The notes under the pieces were generated by a model that saw nothing but the letters and a program-made list of their open reading frames with translations, had not been told where the DNA came from and did no database searches. A program made the translations under genes and the position numbers. From contig JAEUPC010000054.1 of assembly GCA_016789865.1 (NCBI GenBank), positions 1-36,713 on the forward strand: a stretch of 36,713 nucleotides of DNA, read 5' to 3'. This DNA comes from Rubrivivax sp. GTDB lineage: Bacteria > Pseudomonadota > Gammaproteobacteria > Burkholderiales > Burkholderiaceae_C. Numbering within the stretch: the first letter of the stretch is position 1; each line of letters opens with the position of its first letter. Of the stretch, positions 19,096 to 28,731 are shown piece by piece.

Positions 19096-19601
19096 TGAGC
19101 AACGGCACCGACCTCCTCCTGTGGGCCTTCGTCGCGCTGGCCGCGCTCACCGGCCTGGCGCTGGTGGCTTCGCGCTGGCCGGCGTGGGCCAAGGCGCTGC
19201 TGGTGGCCGGCGTGACGGCGCTGTACTTCATGGCCGACCGCGCGCTGGACGACACCTGGGGCTGGCCGAGCCAGGGCGGCCTGCCCGAGCGCTTCGTGCT
19301 GCTGGCCGCGGTGATCGAGGAGCCGACCAAGCAAGACCCCGGTGCGCTGTACGTGTGGGTGCACGCGCTGCAGGACGGCAAGCCCGTGCGCCAGCCGCGC
19401 GCCCACAAGCTGCCCTACGCCAAGGACCTGCACGCGCTGCTCGAAGAGGCGATGAAGAAGGTGCGCCAGGGCGTCACGCAGATGGGCAGCGCCGAACCCA
19501 AGCGCGGCAAGGGCACTTTCTTCAACTGGTTGCGCCCGGGCAGCGACGAGCAGCAGATGAAGATCCGCGACCTGCCGGTGCCGCAGTTGCCGGAGAAATA
19601 G
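19095..19601 (+). CDS. Conserved hypothetical protein with two N-terminal membrane helices
   Basis: A 168-residue protein of unknown function. Helices at about 7-25 (LLLWAFVALAALTGLALV) and 31-46 precede a soluble part with FVLLAAVIEEPTKQDPGALYVWV and a Lys-rich region, ending in Pro/Leu. It sits in the ExbB/ExbD-like cassette between the micro-ORF and the lipoprotein gene, with 1-base and 2-base junctions. It is probably an inner-membrane component of the same complex. Confidence 0.7.
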   Translation: MSNGTDLLLWAFVALAALTGLALVASRWPAWAKALLVAGVTALYFMADRALDDTWGWPSQGGLPERFVLLAAVIEEPTKQDPGALYVWVHALQDGKPVRQPRAHKLPYAKDLHALLEEAMKKVRQGVTQMGSAEPKRGKGTFFNWLRPGSDEQQMKIRDLPVPQLPEK

Positions 19602-19603
19602 CC

Positions 19604-20341
19604 GTGGCGGTGCCTGCCCTGCCGCCCCACGCCCAGCGCGCCCTCGGAGGTGCGCTGCTGGCGCTGCTGCTGGCCTCCTGCGGCCAGGGCCCATCGGCCG
19701 AGGGCTTCTTCCCGCTGGCTGCTGGCCACCGCTGGGAGTACGACCAGCGCATCGAATGGGAGAACAACACCATCGAGCGCGAGCCGCTGGTGCTCAGCAC
19801 CGAGGGCCGCGAGCCGGTGGCGGGCCTGGACGGCGGCCCGGCCTGGCGCCGCCGCAGCGCCAGCGGCGTGGACTACTGGCTGCGCAGCGACGACACCGGC
19901 ATCTATCGCGTGGCCAGCAAGAGCGATCTCGATGCAGCGGCCAGACCCGACGCCGCACGCCGCTACGTGCTGAAGGCGCCCTTCGCCGTGGGCACGAACT
20001 GGCAGGCCACGACCACCGCCTACCTGCTGCGTCGGCGCCAGGAGTTCCCGCGCGAGATCCGTCACTCCCACCCGGCGGTGCCGATGAGCTACACCATCGA
20101 GGCGGTGGGCGAGAAGATCACCAGCCGGGCCGGGCGCTTCGACAACTGCCTGCGCGTGCGCGGCGAGGCCAAGGTGCGCGTCTTTGCCGACCCCGTGCAG
20201 GGCTGGCGCGACCTGCCGCTGACCACGCTGGAGTGGTACTGCCACGGCGTGGGCCTCGTGCGCCTGGAGCGCGACGAGCCCGCGGCTTCGACCTTTCTTT
20301 CCGGCGGCAAGCTGGTCCTGGAGTTGATTGCATGGCATTGA
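19604..20341 (+). CDS. Putative lipoprotein of the ExbB/ExbD-like cassette
   Basis: A 245-residue protein starting at GTG, two bases after the previous stop. The N-terminus has a lipoprotein signal: hydrophobic LGGALLALLLAS followed by Cys in a lipobox (LLASC), about residue 23-25. The mature part (FFPLAAGHRWEYDQRIEW, FDNCLRVRGEAKV, LEWYCHGVGLVRLER) resembles outer-membrane-associated beta proteins of unknown role in which an early 'PL..G..W.Y' motif recurs. Two conserved cysteines could form a disulfide. It may be the envelope target of the proton-driven pair upstream. Confidence 0.72.
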   Translation: MAVPALPPHAQRALGGALLALLLASCGQGPSAEGFFPLAAGHRWEYDQRIEWENNTIEREPLVLSTEGREPVAGLDGGPAWRRRSASGVDYWLRSDDTGIYRVASKSDLDAAARPDAARRYVLKAPFAVGTNWQATTTAYLLRRRQEFPREIRHSHPAVPMSYTIEAVGEKITSRAGRFDNCLRVRGEAKVRVFADPVQGWRDLPLTTLEWYCHGVGLVRLERDEPAASTFLSGGKLVLELIAWH

Positions 20342-21357
20342 GACCACGGGGCCGCGTGCCCCCCGCCGCCAGGCCAAGCGCCGCCCGCCGCCGCCTCATC
20401 GGCGCGCTGGCCGCGGCCACCACCGGTTCGGCCTTTGGCGCGGTCCTGGCTCAACCGCCGGAGAAGTTCCCCAGCCGCCCGATCACGCTGTGGGTACCGT
20501 GGCCGGCCGGCGGCGCCACCGACGCGACGATGCGCCTGCTGGCCGAACTGGCCGGGCGGCAACTCGGCCAGAAGATCGTGGTCGAGAACCGCGCCGGCGC
20601 CGGCGGCACGCTGGTGATGCCGGTGCTGCAGCAGGCCGCACCCGACGGCTACACCATCGCACAGATGCCGCAGCCGGTGTTCCGCGCGCCGTGGATACAA
20701 AAGCGCGGCTGGGACCCGATCCGCGACACCACGCCGATCCTGCAGGTCAGCGGCGTCACCTTCGGCATCGTGGTCGCGCAGGTCAGTCCCTTCAGGACGC
20801 TGGAAGACATCTTCCGCTGGGCGCGCGAGCACCCCAACCTGCTGACCATCGCCACCAACGGCGTGGGCACCACGCCGCACGTGGTGATGGATGAGTTGTT
20901 CGAGCGACAGCGCGCCAGCTACACGCACGTGCCGTACAAGGGCACCGCCGAGCAGATGCTGGCGGTGGCCAGCGGCCAGGTGATGGTGGGCGTCAACTCC
21001 AACGGCTTCGCGCCCTTCGTCGACAACGGGCAGCTCAGGCTGCTGGTCACCTTCGGCGAGCAGCGCACGCGGCGCTGGCCGCAGGTGCCCACGCTGCGTG
21101 AGCTGGGCCACGGCATCGTGGCGCAGTCGCCCTACGGTCTGGCCGGCCCGCGCGGCCTGTCGCGTGACGCGGTGCAGGTGCTGCACGACGCCTTCCGCAC
21201 CGCGCTGCGCGACCCGGCGCATCTGGCGGAACTGGCACGCTACGACCAGGAACTGGCGTATCTCGGCCCCGAGGACTACGGCCGCGCCATGCGCGAGGCC
21301 TTCGAAGCCGAGCGCCGCACGGTGGATCGGCTGGGGCTGGCGCGGCACGCGCCCTGA
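20332..21357 (+). CDS. Tripartite tricarboxylate transporter substrate-binding protein (TctC/Bug family)
   Basis: A 341-residue exported binding protein. After an Arg-rich leader and signal peptide (LIGALAAATTGSAFGAVLAQ) come the Bug-family hallmarks PSRPITLWVPWPAGGATDATMR, VVENRAGAGGTL, YTHVPYKGTAEQMLAVASGQV and the late LRELGHGI. Such proteins bind organic acids in the periplasm and are very numerous in Burkholderiales. The ATG overlaps the lipoprotein gene by 10 bases, so it belongs to the same run although no TctA/TctB membrane partners are present. Confidence 0.93.
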   Translation: MALRPRGRVPPAARPSAARRRLIGALAAATTGSAFGAVLAQPPEKFPSRPITLWVPWPAGGATDATMRLLAELAGRQLGQKIVVENRAGAGGTLVMPVLQQAAPDGYTIAQMPQPVFRAPWIQKRGWDPIRDTTPILQVSGVTFGIVVAQVSPFRTLEDIFRWAREHPNLLTIATNGVGTTPHVVMDELFERQRASYTHVPYKGTAEQMLAVASGQVMVGVNSNGFAPFVDNGQLRLLVTFGEQRTRRWPQVPTLRELGHGIVAQSPYGLAGPRGLSRDAVQVLHDAFRTALRDPAHLAELARYDQELAYLGPEDYGRAMREAFEAERRTVDRLGLARHAP

Positions 21358-21435
21358 GGACCGCCCGGGGGGCATCGCCCTCGCCGGTGGATGTAAGGCC
21401 CGCACCAACCAACGACATCGACAATCGACCCCCAC

Positions 21436-22956
<1,521 letters not shown>

Positions 22957-22958
22957 TC

Positions 22959-24578
22959 GTGCAGGCACTCGGCCACGCCGCGGCAGGCGCGGTGCCGCCG
23001 GCAGGACAGGCCGATGCGGCAAGAGGCCATCCGTCAGGCAGCCCACCCGGTCACGCGGGAGGCACCCCGTCTGCGCAAGCCTGCGAGCGACCGTACGAGC
23101 GCCTCGCCGCGCTGCCCCGCACCGTGTGGCTGCCCACACTCATCACGGCGGCCGGACCTCGACTGGCCCGGCTGGACCACGGGCGCGAGTGGCTCGCCGC
23201 GTTGGAGGCAGGGTGCCTGCCCGACACAGCCCTCGACTTCGGCAGTGCCGACGCCGTGGCGCCGCTGCGCGCGATCGTCGGCGAACTCGGTCTGCCGGCG
23301 CTGGCGCGCGGCGTGCCCACGCTGGCCGAACAGGTGCTGCGCACGCTGCTGTGGCACCTGGATCGGCTGAACGATCTGCAGCCGCGCCGCACGCGCGCCC
23401 AGGCCATCGAGCACGTCACGGCCGAGTTCCGCGACGCGTGGCGCATCGACACCGCGGGGCTCGAGGACGAGATGGTGCTGCTGCGCGACCTGGCCGGCGG
23501 TGCACACCTGCAGTGGGACCAGCTCGCCGGCCGCCTGCGCAGCCGCGAGTGGCAGGTGGCGCGGCGCGCCGCCGCGCGGCTGGAACGGCTGCCCGCACTG
23601 GCTGAGCTGCTGCGGCGCATCGGCCGCAGCGAGATGCGGCCCTCGGCGCCGCCGCGCCGCGCGCCGCGCGCCGACCCCGCCGCACATCGCGTGCCGCTGA
23701 AGGCGGTGCACACGCGCATCGCCGGCGCGCCGGGTGAGCTCACCGGCATCCGCTTCGCCGCCAGCGTGGAGCGCATGCTGGCCGCCGAGGCCGTGCTGCG
23801 CAGTCACCCGGTGGGTCGCCGTCTGTGGCGGGCCCGCCACGCCGAAGGGCGGCTGCTGGCGCACGACACCGAAGCCGTGCTCACCGACTGGCGGCCCGAC
23901 CCCCACGCGCCGCAATCCGACCACACCGACCGGCCACCGGCCGAGCCGCTGGAGCACGGGCCGCTCGTGCTGTGCCTGGACACCTCGGGGTCGATGCGCG
24001 GCGCGCCGGAGAACATCGCCAAGGCGGTGGTCATCGCCGCGCTGAAGGTGGCGCACGCAGCGCGGCGCGGCTGCCGGCTGGTGGCCTTCGGCGGCCCGGG
24101 TGAGGTGATCGAGCGCGACCTTGCCGGGCCGGGCGGCCTGGCCGCACTGCTGGAGCTGATGGGCCAGGCCTTCGACGGCGGCACCGACATCCAGACACCG
24201 ATCGAGCGCGCCACCGAGTGCGTGCACGAGGCCGCCTGGCAAAGCGCCGACGTGCTCATCGTCAGCGACGGCGAGTTCGGCTGCGTGCCGGCCACGCTGG
24301 CGCGGCTGGACGACGCGCGGCACACGCTCGGCGTGGCCGTGCACGGCGTGCTCGTCGGCGACCGCGAGACGCTGGGCATGATGGAGATCTGCGACGAGAT
24401 CCACTGGGTGCGCGATTGGCGGCGCCACCTCGACGAGGGCGACGGCGCCGGCACGCGGCTGGAGACGCTGCAGGCGCGCCCGGTGCACAGCAAGAGCCTG
24501 ACGGCGATGTACTTCCCCAACGCGCTGTCGCCGCGCGCGGCGCGCCACCACGGCGGCACCGAGGCGCCTACGAAATGA
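22959..24578 (+). CDS. VWA-domain protein (ViaA-like partner of the MoxR ATPase)
   Basis: A 539-residue protein starting at GTG two bases after the ATPase stop. The first 300 residues are helical and Arg-rich. The von Willebrand A domain in the C-terminal 200 residues has an intact MIDAS: DTSGSM at about 341-346, the Thr in GTDIQTP, and the Asp in VSDGEFG. The closest known type is E. coli ViaA (483 residues), which works with RavA. The first 45 residues are low complexity and may not all be translated; no better start was found. Confidence 0.9.
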   Translation: MQALGHAAAGAVPPAGQADAARGHPSGSPPGHAGGTPSAQACERPYERLAALPRTVWLPTLITAAGPRLARLDHGREWLAALEAGCLPDTALDFGSADAVAPLRAIVGELGLPALARGVPTLAEQVLRTLLWHLDRLNDLQPRRTRAQAIEHVTAEFRDAWRIDTAGLEDEMVLLRDLAGGAHLQWDQLAGRLRSREWQVARRAAARLERLPALAELLRRIGRSEMRPSAPPRRAPRADPAAHRVPLKAVHTRIAGAPGELTGIRFAASVERMLAAEAVLRSHPVGRRLWRARHAEGRLLAHDTEAVLTDWRPDPHAPQSDHTDRPPAEPLEHGPLVLCLDTSGSMRGAPENIAKAVVIAALKVAHAARRGCRLVAFGGPGEVIERDLAGPGGLAALLELMGQAFDGGTDIQTPIERATECVHEAAWQSADVLIVSDGEFGCVPATLARLDDARHTLGVAVHGVLVGDRETLGMMEICDEIHWVRDWRRHLDEGDGAGTRLETLQARPVHSKSLTAMYFPNALSPRAARHHGGTEAPTK

Positions 24579-25444
24579 CCCGCGGCGCATCATCCCATCC
24601 CGCAGCGCGCGAGACGGTGGCCAGCACCACCCTCGCGGCGCTGCGCGAAGTCGCCCCGGCGCTGGGCCACCCGCGCGTGCGCGCGCTGCACCTGCCGCCG
24701 CCACCGGCCGACGGGTCGAGGCGCGGCGAGTTCGCGGCCGTCGAACTGGACGACGGCTCGATGGGGCTCGTGTACGTGCTGCTCGACAACACCCTGGCCC
24801 GGCTGCGCGCGGGCGATGGGCTGGCCGGCCTGATCGGCACACCGGCGCTGCAGGTGGCCGGCACCATCGACGGCGCCGCGGGGTTGGCCCGCACGCTGGG
24901 CTTCGCGGCGGCCCAGGCATTGGCGCACAGCCTGATGCGGCGCGCCGGCTGGCAGCCGCCGGCGGCGGGCGATTCGCTGGCCGGCCTTGCCCCGGGCCCC
25001 GGCGATCACCTCGGCCTGGTCGGCCTGTTCGGGCCGCTGATGACGCGCCTGACGCAAAGCGGCGCGCGCATCACCGTCATCGAGCTGCGGCCCGAGTTGG
25101 TCGGCCGCCACGAAGGCTACGAGGTGACGCTCCAGACGGCGCGGCTGGCCGAATGCGACAAGGTGCTGGCCACCGGCACACTGCTCATCAACGACACGCT
25201 GGACGGCGTGCTCGCGCACACGCGCGGCGCGCGCCGCGTGGCGATCGTCGGCCCCACGGTGGGCGGCCTGCCCGATGCGCTGTTCGCGCGCGGCGTGCAC
25301 GTGCTGGGCGGCACCTGGGTGGGCGAGCCGGCGGCATTCGCCCAGGCGCTGGTGCGCGGCGAGGAGCGCCGCGAGGCGGCGCGCAAGTTCACACTGGCGC
25401 GCGAGCAGTGGCCGGGTTGGCGCACGCTGCTGGCCCGCGTCTGA
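24575..25444 (+). CDS. DUF4213/DUF364-type putative metal-binding protein
   Basis: A 289-residue protein whose ATG overlaps the VWA stop (ATGA). The fold assignment is by pattern: an N-terminal DUF4213-like part with GLVYVLLDN and a C-terminal Rossmann-like DUF364 part (GLVGLFGPLMTRL, ITVIELRPE, LATGTLLINDTLDGVL, VAIVGPTVGGLPDALFARGVHVLGG). Family members are described as possible heavy-metal chelation proteins and are often near metal transport genes. Its tight link to MoxR/VWA suggests a three-part maturation system. Specific metal ligands cannot be assigned. Confidence 0.75.
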   Translation: MTRGASSHPAARETVASTTLAALREVAPALGHPRVRALHLPPPPADGSRRGEFAAVELDDGSMGLVYVLLDNTLARLRAGDGLAGLIGTPALQVAGTIDGAAGLARTLGFAAAQALAHSLMRRAGWQPPAAGDSLAGLAPGPGDHLGLVGLFGPLMTRLTQSGARITVIELRPELVGRHEGYEVTLQTARLAECDKVLATGTLLINDTLDGVLAHTRGARRVAIVGPTVGGLPDALFARGVHVLGGTWVGEPAAFAQALVRGEERREAARKFTLAREQWPGWRTLLARV

Positions 25445-25503
25445 CGCGCAGGAGCCTGGGCGGCGGCAATCGAGGCCACGCGCGGCCCGCGCAGGACTGC
25501 CGC

Positions 25504-25923
25504 TCAACGCCGCCGCGGGGACCAGTGCCGCCAGCGCTTGGGGGCGTGCGACGACAGCGACGACACGCCCAGCAGCACCCAGAAGACCACGGTGGCATGC
25601 TCGGGCCGCCACGCGATGGCCGCGCTGAGCAGCAGCTTCAGAACCACCACCGCGCCGGCCATCTCCGCCAACGCCACACGGCCGGCCCGCAGGTCTTGTG
25701 CCAGCAGCAACGCACCGCTGCCCACCACGCCCCACGCGGCCGGCCCCAGCGGCACGGGCGCGCCGAGCAGTGCCGCGCCGAGCGCTACCACGGCGCCCAG
25801 GTGCGCGGTGCGCCACACCAGCGCGAGCCAGCGTTCCGGCTCACCGCCACGGCGCCCAGGGTTGATGCCGGCCATTGACTCGGCAGAGAGGCCTCGCGCG
25901 GCGTCGCGGCGGACATCGTTCAT
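25504..25923 (-). CDS. Small hypothetical inner-membrane protein
   Basis: A 139-residue protein with three to four hydrophobic segments after a polar 30-residue N-terminus: WRTAHLGAVVALGAALLG, AAWGVVGSGALLLAQ, MAGAVVVLKLLLSAAIAW and VVFWVLLGVSSLSSH. It ends in a basic tail. It is convergent with the DUF364 gene (59 bp apart) and divergent from the Crp-family gene. No family is recognised. ATG 25923 was chosen; an internal ATG at MAGINPG is possible. Confidence 0.6.
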   Translation of the reverse strand: MNDVRRDAARGLSAESMAGINPGRRGGEPERWLALVWRTAHLGAVVALGAALLGAPVPLGPAAWGVVGSGALLLAQDLRAGRVALAEMAGAVVVLKLLLSAAIAWRPEHATVVFWVLLGVSSLSSHAPKRWRHWSPRRR

Positions 25924-26085
25924 GACCTGGAATCCTACGGCTTGATGATGGAAGGGGGGCCTCGCGCCGTTGCGCGGCCTTCGCTTGGGATGGTGCGACA
26001 CGCACCCCGGTGACAGACTCGCGCCCCCGGCGCAAGCCTCAGCAAGAGCAGTGCCCGAGCACCCCCTGCGCGCGCACCAGGCCCG

Positions 26086-27174
26086 ATGCCCTTCCTCGCC
26101 AGCCCGCCCGTCGCCCACGGGGCCGCAGGCCCCCGCAGTGCTCACGGTGCCCAAGGCACCAACGGTGTCCACGGTGCCCAAGGCACCATCGATGTCCACA
26201 GTGCCGAAAGCGCCCGCGCTGCCCATGGCGCCGACCGCCCGGCGCTCGTCCTGCTGCGCGGCATTGCATTGCTGCAGGACCTGGGCGACGACGTGCTGCA
26301 CGAGGTGGCCGAGATCTGCCGTTTCCAGCGCGTGCGCGCGCGCCAGACGGTGATGACGCGCGCCGACTCCGAGCATGACTGCTGCTTCGTGCTGGCCGGC
26401 CGGCTGAAGGTGGTGGCGCTGTCGCCCGGCGGGCGCGAGATCAGTTTCCGCGACGCGCGGGCCGGCGAGATGATCGGCGAGATGGCGGCGCTGGACGGCC
26501 GCCCGCGCTCGGCCACCGTGGTGGCGCAGGAAGAGTCGCTGCTCGCTCGTCTGCGCCCGACCGACTTCAGGCTGCTGCTGCGGCGGCACTGGTCGATCTG
26601 CGACCGGCTGCTGCAGCACCTGGCTCGAACGGCTCGCACTCTCACCGAGCGGGTGTACGAGCTGTCGGCGCTGAACGTGCACCAGCGGTTGTGCGCCGAA
26701 CTGCTGCGACTGGCGCTGGGAGCCTCGGCGTCACCGCCCGCACCGGCCGGTGCGCCAAGTGCGAGTGCTCCAAGTGCTCCAAGTACGCCGAGTACGCCAA
26801 GCGCGCCAGGTGCGCCACCCGCGCCGGGCACGCCGCGCGAGCTGCGCGTGGCACTGCGGCCAGCCCCGAGCCACGCCGAGCTGGCCATGCGCATCAGCTG
26901 CACACGCGAGCAGGTGGCCCGCGAGATGAGCGACCTGGCCCGCCTGGGCGTGATCCACTGCGAACGCAAGCCCGGGCGCGAAAGCGACCAGATCGTCATC
27001 GACGACCTGCGCCGGCTGGCCGAGCGCATCGAGGCGGCGGCACCGCGCGCGCCGGCGGCGTTGCGCAGCGCGACCGGCGCCCCTCTCGCCTCGCCCGCCC
27101 CTCTCGCCCCTCTCGCCCCCGTCGAGCACGGCAGCCCCATCGCGCGCGGCGCCCCCACCGACCTCGCGCCCTGA
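26086..27174 (+). CDS. Crp/Fnr-family transcriptional regulator with low-complexity inserts
   Basis: A 362-residue regulator. The cyclic-nucleotide-binding-like domain spans about 55-165 (LVLLRGIALLQDLGDDVLHEV, CFVLAGRLKVVALSPGGRE, GEMIGEMAALDGRPRSATV) and the Crp winged helix about 261-310 (HAELAMRISCTREQVAREMSDL). Three low-complexity pieces are unusual. Residues 1-50 include a HGAQGT repeat. Residues 212-252 form an Ala/Pro/Ser/Thr linker between the two domains. The C-terminal 45 residues are Ala/Pro-rich. No FNR-type cysteine cluster is seen. The start is uncertain, since the core homology begins only at residue 53. Confidence 0.88.
   Translation: MPFLASPPVAHGAAGPRSAHGAQGTNGVHGAQGTIDVHSAESARAAHGADRPALVLLRGIALLQDLGDDVLHEVAEICRFQRVRARQTVMTRADSEHDCCFVLAGRLKVVALSPGGREISFRDARAGEMIGEMAALDGRPRSATVVAQEESLLARLRPTDFRLLLRRHWSICDRLLQHLARTARTLTERVYELSALNVHQRLCAELLRLALGASASPPAPAGAPSASAPSAPSTPSTPSAPGAPPAPGTPRELRVALRPAPSHAELAMRISCTREQVAREMSDLARLGVIHCERKPGRESDQIVIDDLRRLAERIEAAAPRAPAALRSATGAPLASPAPLAPLAPVEHGSPIARGAPTDLAP
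26144..26214 (+). repeat. 27-bp tandem repeat in the start of the Crp-family gene
   Basis: Two consecutive 27-bp units begin at 26144 and 26171, each opening with ACGGTGCCCAAGGCACC and differing at a few positions at the end; a third, diverged unit starts at 26198. In protein they give HGAQGTNGV and HGAQGTIDV. The units include the dyad GGTGCC..GGCACC. Length variation between strains would be expected. Confidence 0.7.
26752..26832 (+). repeat. Short 9-bp-type repeats coding the inter-domain linker of the Crp-family protein
   Basis: Degenerate units of the form GC(T/G)CCAAGT(G/A)CG follow one another and encode alternating Ala-Pro-Ser and Thr-Pro-Ser triplets between the effector and DNA-binding domains. 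The pattern is that of slippage-prone DNA. Confidence 0.55.
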
Positions 27175-27328
27175 ACCTGCGGCAAGCCAGGGCGGCCTGC
27201 GCCGCCGGCCGCCTCTGCATCGACCTGTGCGCCGGCGCACAGGTGGCGTGGCCGCCCCCTGCCTAGACTGCGCGCACTCCGCCCCAAGCGGCCGCGACAG
27301 GCCGCGGGCGGTCAGGGGGAACACACCA

Positions 27329-28240
27329 GTGTCCGCGATGTCCACGATGTCCGAACGCCTCGCGCCACCCGCCGGTGGCGCAGCCCCGCGGCGCGCACCC
27401 GGGCGGCAAGCCGCGGCGGTGGCCGCGCCGAGGCTCATCCATGCTGCAACCGCACCCGCCTTGGCCATCTGCGAACTGTCTTCCGGCGCGCGCTCGCTGT
27501 CGGTGCGGATGCTCGACGGCTTTCGCATCTGGCAAGGCAGCGAGCCGCTGCCGCTGCTGCCCCGTGGACGCGTGCGCGCGCTGCTCAAGCTGTTGCTGCT
27601 GCGCCGCCGGCGGCCCATTTCGCGGCCGCGTCTGGCGACGCTCTTGTGGCCCGATGCCGATGCCGACAGCGCCCGCAACAACCTGCATGTGTCGCTGCAC
27701 CGCTTGCGCCGCGTGCTTGGCCCCGCCGCATGCCTGCACTTGTCGGACGAGGGCTACCAGTTGCTGACTCCGGGCGACGCCTGGCTGGACACCGAGCAGT
27801 TCGTGGACCACGTCGACGCCGCCGCACACGCCGACGAGGCCGGCCGCACCACCGAGGCGATCGCGCAGTACGAGGCCGCGCTGGCGCTGTACCACCGCGA
27901 CCTGCTCGAAGAGGGCGAGTTTGAATGCGCGCTGGCGGCCGAGGCGCAGGCGCTGCAGGCGCGGCTGGCCGAGGCGCTGGACCGGCTGTCGGCGCTGCAC
28001 GAGCTGCGCGGCCACTGGCACGGCTGCCTGCACGCCAGCCTGCGCCACCTGCGGCTGGACGACTGCAACGAAATCGCGCACCAGCGGCTGATGCGCTGCT
28101 ACGACCAGCTCGGGCAGGTGCAGATGGTCGAGCAGCAGTACCTGCAGTGCGTGCAGGCACTGCGCCGGCGGCTGGAAGTGCCGCCGCGCGCCGACACGAC
28201 GGCCTTGTACCGCCGCATCGCCACGCGGCGCGCCGCCTGA
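27329..28240 (+). CDS. BTAD-domain (SARP-like) transcriptional regulator
   Basis: A 303-residue regulator. After a low-complexity leader, a winged-helix DNA-binding domain of the OmpR/SARP type begins near residue 57 (LSVRMLDGFRIWQG, RVRALLKLLLLRRRRPISRP, LWPDADADSARNNLHVSLHR). A tetratricopeptide-like bacterial transcriptional activator domain follows (about 155-300, ALALYHRDLLEEGEFE, MRCYDQLGQVQMVEQQY). GTG 27329 has AGGGGGA eight bases upstream; ATGs at 27338 and 27347 are alternatives. Its target is unknown. It lies 154 bp after the Crp-family gene in the same direction. Confidence 0.88.
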   Translation: MSAMSTMSERLAPPAGGAAPRRAPGRQAAAVAAPRLIHAATAPALAICELSSGARSLSVRMLDGFRIWQGSEPLPLLPRGRVRALLKLLLLRRRRPISRPRLATLLWPDADADSARNNLHVSLHRLRRVLGPAACLHLSDEGYQLLTPGDAWLDTEQFVDHVDAAAHADEAGRTTEAIAQYEAALALYHRDLLEEGEFECALAAEAQALQARLAEALDRLSALHELRGHWHGCLHASLRHLRLDDCNEIAHQRLMRCYDQLGQVQMVEQQYLQCVQALRRRLEVPPRADTTALYRRIATRRAA

Positions 28241-28349
28241 GGCGGCGCGGCGCAGGAGCGGCACCCGCCGAGGCGCACGCCCGCGTGGGTGAGCGACGGG
28301 AGGGCTGTGAGTGCGCCGGGCCCGCCGCGCGACAGCCGCGGGCGAGCTC

Positions 28350-28574
28350 TCAGTGCAGCGTGTGCGGCGGCACCGGCGCCGCGGTGTCGATGTCGTCGAT
28401 CACGGCCTTCACGGTGCCGGCCCGGTGCAGCGCACGGCGGTCGCCGGCATGCAGCACGGTGATGCCGTCGGGGCCGTCTTCCATGCACCGGCGGCACGTG
28501 GGGCAGGTGTAGCGCATCGTCTGTCGCTCGCCGATCAGCTCGGCGTTCATGACATGAAACTCGCGGTGGTCCAT
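28350..28574 (-). CDS. Small cysteine-containing protein, possible metal-binding
   Basis: A 74-residue protein with a compact Cys cluster TCPTCRRCMEDG (CxxCxxC) near residues 24-30, suggestive of zinc or iron binding. The rest is VLHAGDRRALHRAGTVKAVIDDIDT. The ATG at 28574 has GGAG six bases upstream; a later ATG (28550) is also possible. It is convergent with the BTAD gene. No family is recognised, so function is unassigned. Confidence 0.55.
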   Translation of the reverse strand: MDHREFHVMNAELIGERQTMRYTCPTCRRCMEDGPDGITVLHAGDRRALHRAGTVKAVIDDIDTAAPVPPHTLH

Positions 28575-28636
28575 GCGGCGCTCCGGCATCGGATGGTGGA
28601 CGCCGGCATTGTCCCGCGCCGCACGCGCAGATGGAC

Positions 28637-28665
28637 CAGAAAGAAGCCCGGGCGAGCCCGGGCTT
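28637..28665 (-). terminator. Intrinsic terminator of the 149-residue protein gene
   Basis: On the minus strand a perfect 9-bp stem AAGCCCGGG / CCCGGGCTT with a 4-base loop (28665-28644) runs into the T-rich CTTTCT. It lies 66 bases after the stop of the leftward gene at 28732, and separates it from the small Cys protein gene. Confidence 0.8.
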
Positions 28666-28731
28666 GACGAAACGTGGCGCCCCCGGTGTGCGGGGCGCGC
28701 GGCAGGGCCGGCAAGGGCCCCGCGGCCGGCT

